Positions 1-6,963 of a stretch of DNA of 64,000 nt are shown in pieces (positions within the stretch are counted from its first letter, which is position 1; each line of letters opens with the position of its first letter). Made by a program: the position numbers and the translations under genes. Under the pieces are notes generated by a model that saw only the letters and a list, made by a program, of their open reading frames with translations, was not told the origin of the DNA and did no database searches. This DNA is from Sphingomonas hominis (GTDB taxonomy: Bacteria; Pseudomonadota; Alphaproteobacteria; Sphingomonadales; Sphingomonadaceae), in contig NZ_JABULH010000006.1 of NCBI RefSeq assembly GCF_013328205.1, positions 1 to 64,000 on the forward strand, given 5' to 3'.

Positions 1-77
1 CATACCCGTCACACCGCTCGACAAACGGGGTCCCTTTTGGACGCCGATAGGGGGTCCTTTTTGGACGCCGATTGACA
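1..77 (-). mobile_element. Terminus of a probable IS21-family insertion sequence
   Basis: Read on the minus strand from position 77, the sequence starts TGTCAATCGGCGTCC and contains two copies of a 22-bp motif. A TG start and multiple internal terminal repeats are typical of IS21-family ends. The motif resembles known IS21-like ends from memory, not from a search. The rest of the element, including any istA/istB, would lie left of the window. The end lies inside the mcrC reading frame and replaces its last codons. Confidence 0.6.
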
Positions 78-1265
78 ATCCAGTATCTCAGCGCCCAAGT
101 CGGTATGATGGGGATAGAGCAGCATAACGTCTCGACATCGGTACAGTCGGGCATAGGCCATCATCTGATAGACATCGGACTGCGCAACGCCGCGCTTTCT
201 GTCTTCAGGGTTTCGTCGAATCAGCTTCCACTTGGTGTCGATCACCATCTGAACCAGCCCATTACGCTTGATCAGAATGTCCGGCGTCGTCTTGAAGCGC
301 GGCCTGCCGCCTTCGCACTCCTCCACAAGGCAATAGCGGTGTCCACCCTGCAAATGGACGGTCAGATCGGTCCCCAACAAAGCCTTGCGCGCCAGAGCTG
401 CGATATAGGCCTCGAACAGGTCGTTCATAGCGAACAGCAGTGTAATCCCCAGACCCGCTCTGGGATCGTGGTTGGTGCGCTGCCATTCGCGTTTTAGGAA
501 TAGCTTCGCCAGTTCGTAAAGGCTTGCCCAGCGACCGTTTGTCCGATCTATGCGCACCTGCGTCCATGGTAGCGCACCGACAGCCACGTTGCTCACATCG
601 GCAAGGATGAAACGGAGCTCGTCCAACCGCCGCTGCGTTTCCAGCGAGCGCGCGTGACTGCGTAGCAGCGCGACACAGGCTTTCATGATCCGCAGCAAGG
701 GGGTGTCCGCACCCAGGGTGTCGAAGCGGCAGGCAAGCCGGTCGGGTCGCACGGCGTGATGGGTGAATTGGCGGATGACATCGAGCCGCCCTCGCAGCGC
801 TGCTAGATCGTCCTCCTGCGGGATGTATGCGCGGGGCAAGCCGCGCCGGGCCTCAGTCAGCAAGCGATCAGCAAACAGGCGGATCAGAATGTCGAGCAAG
901 GTTTCCTTCTGCCGCGCCATGTCCAGCGCCTGTCCGTCTCCGAGTTTCAACCCAAGCGCGACATCGAGCATGGTAACAAGCCGAGTTCGGATTGTTTCAT
1001 CGCTTTCATCTGCCGCGGCATCGATTTTGGGCAGAATTTCAAGACTGCAACCCGGGGCGGCAATAACTCCAACAACTTGCTGGGCTCTTATCTCGCTGTA
1101 GCGATCGACAAGGATATTGGTCCCTGACTCATTCGCCAACGCATGCGACCGCGCAGCCCGAAGCAGGGCATTCGCCTGACTCCGGGTGAAGGCGTTCTCC
1201 GGCGCTACGCCGGTATCATTGTGTACGCCCGTAGCCCCCCATTCGTGAACGGTCAGATGGGTCAC
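9..1265 (-). CDS. mcrC: McrC-like restriction subunit, 3' end truncated by IS
   Basis: This is the nuclease partner of the McrB-type motor encoded just upstream. The C-terminal half shows a PD-(D/E)XK core: D329 in TPDILI, D343-T-K345 in VIDTKWK, and Q362 in QSDVYQMMAYA. The start is a GTG at 1265. An in-frame stop at 1308-1310 leaves no ATG upstream, so McrB and McrC are separated by about 136 bp. From C397 onward the 22 residues are encoded by the insertion-sequence end and include the duplicated SASK-x-DP peptide. The native C-terminus is therefore missing. The catalytic residues remain, so activity is uncertain rather than excluded. The 136-bp gap contains no other gene. Confidence 0.85.
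   Translation of the reverse strand: MTHLTVHEWGATGVHNDTGVAPENAFTRSQANALLRAARSHALANESGTNILVDRYSEIRAQQVVGVIAAPGCSLEILPKIDAAADESDETIRTRLVTMLDVALGLKLGDGQALDMARQKETLLDILIRLFADRLLTEARRGLPRAYIPQEDDLAALRGRLDVIRQFTHHAVRPDRLACRFDTLGADTPLLRIMKACVALLRSHARSLETQRRLDELRFILADVSNVAVGALPWTQVRIDRTNGRWASLYELAKLFLKREWQRTNHDPRAGLGITLLFAMNDLFEAYIAALARKALLGTDLTVHLQGGHRYCLVEECEGGRPRFKTTPDILIKRNGLVQMVIDTKWKLIRRNPEDRKRGVAQSDVYQMMAYARLYRCRDVMLLYPHHTDLGAEILDCQSASKKDPLSASKRDPVCRAV
27..72. repeat. Two 22-bp direct repeats of the IS end
   Basis: Copies at 27-48 and 51-72 differ at one base. The shared core is TTTTGGACGCCGAT. The spacing is 24 bp start to start. Repeated transposase-binding sites of this kind are characteristic of IS21 ends. 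Confidence 0.75.
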
Positions 1266-1401
1266 GGGTGGAACCGGACGATGGCGCGATCGGTAGGATC
1301 GGTCCGGCTAGGCCGGAAACACGACAACCCTTCTCGCCACGAGCAGGCGGCAACCCGCTCGACAGGCACACCGGACGGCAGATGGGTGGCCAGCTCGGCG
1401 A

Positions 1402-4029
1402 TCACTTGCCAAGCTCCTCCGCCGCATTGACCACTTTCCCGATCAACCGATCGAATGCATCGACCTTGAACGTTGCGAGCACCGACCAGCTCGAAACCCG
1501 GTCGCCTTCGATACCCGGTGGCGGATCAAGCTTGTCTTCCTGGATGAACCCGTCACCTAGCACCGCATGAATACGGCTCCAGTCCTCGAAAAAGTATTCT
1601 TGCAACAAGGGAATGACCTTGTCGCGCATGGCGGCGTGAACTTGCTCAGCTGTCTCGCAGCAAATGAAAAATGCGTGCCCAATCCGGTGCTCGCGATCGA
1701 TGAGATACTCAATCCGCTGATTGATGGTGGCCAGAACCCGGACGAGGTTGGTCCCTGTCCGTTTGCTGGCCTCCAAAAGTAGGTCGGGATCCGGAGCCAT
1801 TTCGCGAAAATTGAACCGACGTCGAAGGGCCGTGTCGAGCAGAGCGATCGAGCGGTCCGCAGTATTCATCGTGCCGATGATGTGGAGGTTTGCGGGAACA
1901 CCAAAATCTCGCTTTTTTGAATACGGAAGCGTTAGCGTCAGCTCATTTGGCATGCCGAGCCGCTTGTCTGGTTCGATGAGAGTAATGAGCTCCCCAAAAG
2001 CCTTTGAGATGTTTGCGCGATTGATCTCATCGATAATCAGCACGAACTGGTCGGGAGCCCCGTCTCTCGCGGTCTCTTCGCCGTTATCGTTCTCACCGTC
2101 GCCAGCAATCAACCGCCCAAGAGCAGCCAAATTCACGCGCTTCGTCGGCAGGGAGTAGAGCGTGCGCATGGTGAAATTACCGTCGACAATTGTGTCGAGT
2201 GGCAAAGGTTCATCCAAGGTCAGAAGCCAGCGCACGTTGCGGCGATGCGCGTAATAGCCGTCAGCTGAAGGTTCAAACCGATATTCACCAGTCACTTCGG
2301 CAATCGCTCGAAAGGCGGTGTTGCCGTACGGAACTATGACAATGTCACCAATTTGCATTTCACAACGAAACGGCCAGGTCTGCGTCCAATTGCTGGGCGT
2401 TGTGTCGTCTGGGTTTTGAGCGAGCCACTCAGCCTTGATCGCGTCAAATGTGGAAAATCGCTCTTCGCTCCAATCAATAGAACCGCCCCAGCCGAGGGTT
2501 ACATAGTTGTTTGCCAGGGCGGATTCATACACGTCGTCCTCAGTGCCTATGGCACCTTGTCCCATCTTCCAGAAGCGGCGACCGGAAAAGTCGTAAGCTG
2601 ATGTGTCGGCCAAAGGTGCTGTGCGATTGCGCGCTTGGTCGGCCAAAGCACAAATTTCTCGAAAAATGCCAGCTCGTGCTTCAAGCCGAAAACCCGCTGA
2701 ACCGCGTTCATTCTCGGCAGTCTCTGGCCTCAGACCTTCAACAAAGGTTTCATAGTCGTAGTTCTGGTGGAACGTGACGAAGGCAATCCGCTTCTCGGCT
2801 TCAAGCTCGCGGTACCGCTTCATGAGCGCCTGCCGGCCGTGCTCGGTGACAGGGTAAGCGGCTTGCGGATCACAGAGCTTCACGGCTTCGATTGCGGTGC
2901 GGTAAGTCTTACCCGTGCCTGGTGGTCCGTAGAGGATCAGATTCTGGGGGTTCGGCTTTACTTCGGCCACTGAGATGGCTCCTTCCGATAAGTCGAATGT
3001 CAGTTGCCGTGTGGTGCTTTGCTTTGGTCCCTGGGCAACTGGCGCAGGGACTTTGGCTAGCTCTAGAAACTTCCGGCCCTCAAGTGCCTGACATATGTTT
3101 GGCCAGCTCATGTGCAGGCCCATTTCATTGTTTAGCGGCCCCACAATGACCGTTACGTTGGGATTGCCATGCCTTCGGGCTGGTTCGATGTAATGTGCCA
3201 ATACATACTGTCGAATTCGATCGGCTTGCGATTCGACGTCATCGGAAGCTGCTTCATCGGGCCAGAAGCCAGAACGGGTTGGCTGCGGCGGGAGCCAACG
3301 GCGGATCACTTCTTCCGCGTCTTCCATGACACTTACAAACTCATCGGCTGCCATTTTATCGAGCTGATATGTGCCCGTCAAATTCAACCGGTCGTGCTGA
3401 TGGCTGAATTCCAGAAAGCCGCCGTTTTTGCGCAATTGCATACTGCCAAGAGTACCCGGCGCCTTGTCTTCGCCGGGAGACCGTCGGCCAAACCGTATCT
3501 GTGGGATGTTGGTATGGTACCAATCTAGCCCGGCGTTATGGACCGCACGCGCCATGTTGCAAAATGCCATCCGCTGTTCATCGGACCAGTTTCTGCGCGC
3601 CTCCCTGAAGCGAAAATCTCCATCGAAACGCGCGAGAAGCTCCTCGTCGGAACCCTCATCGCTGTCGATGGGATCATCACTTGCCCCGTAGTTCGGATCA
3701 CGGCCGTCCAGGAAGTAACCATACTGCGTTATGGCGGCGTGCAGATTGCCTAATTGGCCTTGAGGACCCTTGGCTTCCGGCACTACCGATCGAACCGCGT
3801 CCAGATCGGCTGCAGGATTCTTCTTTAGGTCAGCGAGACGGGCTAGGAGAGCACCCCAGTGACCAGCTTCAAAGACCCCTTCCAGCGTTGTCTCTGTAAA
3901 ACCCAGCCCCTGCAAGCCACGTTCAACCCGTTGGCAACGACGGCAGCGACTGATTTTGGCTGTGTCCGATAGGGGCTCGCCCTTCCACAACCGCTTGCCC
4001 AGCCAGTCACGGAAATCATCCTTGCGCAT
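1402..4029 (-). CDS. mcrB: McrB-like AAA+ motor with PUA/EVE-like insert
   Basis: 875 residues. McrB-type AAA+ proteins use GTP or ATP to drive an McrC nuclease on recognised DNA. Visible are Walker A GPPGTGKT (368-375), Walker B VLIIDE followed by INRAN (663-672), the sensor GTMNTADRS (719-727) and an arginine cluster ALRRRF (about 734-739). Between Walker A and Walker B lies an insert (about 485-640) with FWKMG, VTLGWGGS and GDIVIVPYGN, which looks like a PUA/EVE-type base reader. The long N-terminus (1-350) has a C29-x2-C32 pair and no domain I recognise; in this family it would be a specificity domain. It starts 23 bp after the previous operon gene, so it is probably co-transcribed. Confidence 0.88.
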   Translation of the reverse strand: MRKDDFRDWLGKRLWKGEPLSDTAKISRCRRCQRVERGLQGLGFTETTLEGVFEAGHWGALLARLADLKKNPAADLDAVRSVVPEAKGPQGQLGNLHAAITQYGYFLDGRDPNYGASDDPIDSDEGSDEELLARFDGDFRFREARRNWSDEQRMAFCNMARAVHNAGLDWYHTNIPQIRFGRRSPGEDKAPGTLGSMQLRKNGGFLEFSHQHDRLNLTGTYQLDKMAADEFVSVMEDAEEVIRRWLPPQPTRSGFWPDEAASDDVESQADRIRQYVLAHYIEPARRHGNPNVTVIVGPLNNEMGLHMSWPNICQALEGRKFLELAKVPAPVAQGPKQSTTRQLTFDLSEGAISVAEVKPNPQNLILYGPPGTGKTYRTAIEAVKLCDPQAAYPVTEHGRQALMKRYRELEAEKRIAFVTFHQNYDYETFVEGLRPETAENERGSAGFRLEARAGIFREICALADQARNRTAPLADTSAYDFSGRRFWKMGQGAIGTEDDVYESALANNYVTLGWGGSIDWSEERFSTFDAIKAEWLAQNPDDTTPSNWTQTWPFRCEMQIGDIVIVPYGNTAFRAIAEVTGEYRFEPSADGYYAHRRNVRWLLTLDEPLPLDTIVDGNFTMRTLYSLPTKRVNLAALGRLIAGDGENDNGEETARDGAPDQFVLIIDEINRANISKAFGELITLIEPDKRLGMPNELTLTLPYSKKRDFGVPANLHIIGTMNTADRSIALLDTALRRRFNFREMAPDPDLLLEASKRTGTNLVRVLATINQRIEYLIDREHRIGHAFFICCETAEQVHAAMRDKVIPLLQEYFFEDWSRIHAVLGDGFIQEDKLDPPPGIEGDRVSSWSVLATFKVDAFDRLIGKVVNAAEELGK

Positions 4030-4052
4030 TCAATGCCCCCTTGATCGTGCCC

Positions 4053-5543
4053 TCAGCTACCAGCGCCATCGGTCAGGCCGTAGAATATGGCGATTTGTTT
4101 CTTCACCTCTTCGCGCAGGGTGTGGGTGTCTTTGGTCCGCAACTGCTTGATGCCCGCTAGATTGAAGCCAATGTCAACTGCGGGCTTTCCAACGGTTTCA
4201 TTATGAAGCAGCAAAAAGTTCTCATCCCGCAATCCCCGGCCTCGATTAAGGCCCATGAGATAGCCAATTTCATGATGAACGTTCTTGTTGCCGCCGGAGA
4301 GATCGGCAATCATCAGACCTGAACTTTCGATAAGGTCGAGAATTTCCTCATTAATCTCATACGAATAGCCAGTGTCGAACTGGTCTACGCGGATGGGACG
4401 TAGCTTTATGTCGAGCTGGTGATCCTTATTCAAATCTCCGACCGCAGCCTCGATGGCCTCAAAGTTGGCCCTCGTGGTCTCATGAAACCACATTGAAATG
4501 AAAATCTGCCGTTTGCGGGATTCTGCAATCTTCTCAAAAATCTTGAGGAGATCGGCTGTGTTGATCGAGCGCAGTTCATATTGATGCGTTCGTAGTACCC
4601 AATTCCTGAATTGTTGACGCTGGCCGTCGCTCGCGAGCGGGTGAAGCTGCCAAAACAAGAACGTGGCGAACAGGCCCTGCGCGTGGGAACGTTGAAGGCG
4701 CGGATCGGCATAAATGTCGTTCACCACCTTGATTGCTTCGAACACCGCCGCAATCCCTGGCATGGTGCCTAGGTTCAGCCGCGCAAACTGCTCTCTCACA
4801 TCCTGAAGCGACTGTGTAAGCAAAGAGCGGTGGCACTCCTGCGCACCATCCATCTTGCCGAACACTACCCGCAGGTTTGTAAGATACTCAAAGTTCAGCA
4901 GGCCGCCCAAACGCCGACACTGCAGGTACTCCTCGCCAAATTGCCCGCTCAATACTTCATCGGGAAAACCGACTTCATCGTCGATTATACCACGCAACGA
5001 CTCTTCGCTCGTCAGCTTGCGGGCCTTGGAATTAATGTTGTGAAACAAGGCTTTTTCATTGCGGGCTGCATCAGTTTTGCTGAACAGGATGATGCAAAAT
5101 GGCGCAACGAAGCGGTCGTACTTTTCGTCGTTCAAAGCTTCCAGCGCGCTCAGTCGGTGATTGCCGTCGATGCGCTTGAAAGGCCGGTCACCATCGGCGA
5201 CGATGATGTCATACCGCGATGCGCGTGGTGTGATGCGCAGATCGTTGACGTTCGACTGGAATTTATGCCCCCGCATGACGGTGGCCAAAGGATCATCCTG
5301 CGGCGCATCAGCCTTTTCATAATCCACATCAAGCGTGGCAGACAGGATGATTTCAGGGAAGAACAGGTACTCGCCCGCTTCGAAGTATCGCTTGATCTCC
5401 TCCACGTGCTTGGGGGTCAGCTCTCGCTGATAGGCTTCGTCAGCAGTTGAGACGCGAGCGATATCGCGCAACGTCGCATAGCCACGGATGCAGGGGAAGC
5501 CGCCGAGAGAAAGACCATACTTGCCTTCGAAGGTTGTCCTCAT
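4053..5543 (-). CDS. DGQHR/DndB-like protein fused to TIR/deoxyribosyltransferase-like domain
   Basis: 496 residues. The N-terminal part (about 15-340) has the ParB-like DGQHR/DndB layout: LTPKHVEEIKRYF, FFPEIIL, then RIDGNHRLSALE with the DGNHR signature at 126-130, and a later HNINSKARKL. The C-terminal part (about 346-450) starts RQIFISMWF and contains ADLSGGNKNVHHEIGYLMGL (413-432). That pattern is shared by nucleoside deoxyribosyltransferase-like and TIR-like folds, with E425 as the likely catalytic glutamate. An NAD- or nucleotide-cleaving effector is an inference. The start codon overlaps the stop of the S-subunit gene in an ATGA, so translation is coupled. I know of no named gene with this fusion. 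Confidence 0.75.
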   Translation of the reverse strand: MRTTFEGKYGLSLGGFPCIRGYATLRDIARVSTADEAYQRELTPKHVEEIKRYFEAGEYLFFPEIILSATLDVDYEKADAPQDDPLATVMRGHKFQSNVNDLRITPRASRYDIIVADGDRPFKRIDGNHRLSALEALNDEKYDRFVAPFCIILFSKTDAARNEKALFHNINSKARKLTSEESLRGIIDDEVGFPDEVLSGQFGEEYLQCRRLGGLLNFEYLTNLRVVFGKMDGAQECHRSLLTQSLQDVREQFARLNLGTMPGIAAVFEAIKVVNDIYADPRLQRSHAQGLFATFLFWQLHPLASDGQRQQFRNWVLRTHQYELRSINTADLLKIFEKIAESRKRQIFISMWFHETTRANFEAIEAAVGDLNKDHQLDIKLRPIRVDQFDTGYSYEINEEILDLIESSGLMIADLSGGNKNVHHEIGYLMGLNRGRGLRDENFLLLHNETVGKPAVDIGFNLAGIKQLRTKDTHTLREEVKKQIAIFYGLTDGAGS

Positions 5544-6916
5544 GCCGCCTCTCCCAGTAGGATTGCCTCGATCTCGCGTTTGGCAGACTCAAGTTCGTCG
5601 TTCGCCCTTTGGCGAAGAGCCAGAGCGTCAGAAATCCGCTGTTTGCAACCTGCAACGATCTGGTGCTGCAAATCTAAACTGGGAATTGGAATTATGAGCC
5701 TTCTCAGTTCGGTGGAGGTGATCGCCGGATAGTTTCCACCACTGGACCGCTGCTCCATCTGCCTCAAGCCTATTTTTGACCGTAATACGTGGAATAGATA
5801 TGCCCGATCGATCAGCTCGGAAACAACACGTCGGATCACCGCGAAACCTGTAGATGCAATAATCGGATATTCTAGACTTTCGTCCGCCAGAGTTATTGCG
5901 CCCCGACTAGGGCGGGTGGTGGAAACAAGGATATCGTGTTGCCGCACGATCATTCTGGCGCGGCTTGGTGCCTCCGAAATGAGTGTTTCGGCCACCGTGC
6001 CAATAGCGCCCGTGCCAATGTCGATCTCAGAAATTTCCAGGTAGGGAAATGTGTCGGTGAACAAACTGACCTGATCCCAATTCTCGTTCGAGAGCGTGCA
6101 AACCTCTCCCAGCCGCTTATGTGCCCTTTCTTCGAGCGCATGAGTCAGGTTGATAAATTCCTTACTGAAGAAGGTCGGATCAAACCTCGAGCCGCCGAGT
6201 TCGTGCGCGCTGACGCGAAAGGTCCGGTTCGCCAACGTGTTTTCGGTTGCCGGCGGCAATGTGATGCCGAGTTCGGACAGAAGATAATCGTCAATCGACG
6301 CCAGTAGGGCAGCGGCCTCTCCAAGGCGCTGGTTTCGCCTCTCTCGCGCTGATGCAGCAATAGGCAAAATACGCTCATCAAAAATGATCGGGATGGAGCG
6401 CAACGCCGGATAATCCAGCGCGGGTCTCGTTCCACCTGTTGCACGGCGCGTCGCCAATTGTTCGGCAATATCAGTGTTCAGATAAGCCGCCAGAACCTCG
6501 CTTGTGTGGCGATCCTTGGTTTTGATCCGAACAAGGTGCTGGTTAATATTGCCCTGAAACCCGGCTGGTGGGACCGACGACACTGCCATTCGACCGACGC
6601 CGGTTATCTTCGTCAAAAGATCATCCGGCCCAACATGGCTGCGCGCCAGCATGCCATGGTGCGTCTCGAGATCTATTAGCTTTACATCATCCAGCGAAAG
6701 CTCACCGGAAACAGAGAGATTTTGCACCCGAATGAATGGAATGCCTGTTTCTGGATCATCCGAGTAGTACTTCTCTTTTTCCTCAGCCTTAGGCGTGGCG
6801 CCGCCCGCAGATCGCCGACTATAGTCACGAAGCTTGCCGGTCGCCCGTGCCGCGACACGTTCCTCAAGCCGCGTGAACTTCGGCAGATAGTAGCGGGCGT
6901 CATGTCGCCCAGTCAT
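5540..6916 (-). CDS. HsdS-like DNA specificity subunit
   Basis: 458 residues with two target-recognition domains and long helices between and after them. The first half has IPFIRVQNLS, LLTKITGVGRMAV and NINQHLVRI, then a helical segment about 180-215. The second half has FPYLEISEID, DILVSTTRPSRG and SSGGNYPAITSTEL, then a terminal helix. In type I and type IIB systems this subunit sets the target sequence for the methyltransferase, here encoded 48 bp upstream. The ATG at 6916 has GGGGTGA just upstream. Translated residues before that ATG (ERFFVVGWGEMTGRHDARYY) look like the usual S-subunit N-terminus, yet no ATG, GTG or TTG is seen in that stretch. Confidence 0.85.
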   Translation of the reverse strand: MTGRHDARYYLPKFTRLEERVAARATGKLRDYSRRSAGGATPKAEEKEKYYSDDPETGIPFIRVQNLSVSGELSLDDVKLIDLETHHGMLARSHVGPDDLLTKITGVGRMAVSSVPPAGFQGNINQHLVRIKTKDRHTSEVLAAYLNTDIAEQLATRRATGGTRPALDYPALRSIPIIFDERILPIAASARERRNQRLGEAAALLASIDDYLLSELGITLPPATENTLANRTFRVSAHELGGSRFDPTFFSKEFINLTHALEERAHKRLGEVCTLSNENWDQVSLFTDTFPYLEISEIDIGTGAIGTVAETLISEAPSRARMIVRQHDILVSTTRPSRGAITLADESLEYPIIASTGFAVIRRVVSELIDRAYLFHVLRSKIGLRQMEQRSSGGNYPAITSTELRRLIIPIPSLDLQHQIVAGCKQRISDALALRQRANDELESAKREIEAILLGEAA

Positions 6917-6963
6917 TTCACCCCAACCGACGACGAAGAAACGCTCTCCGTCGAGATCGGGGC

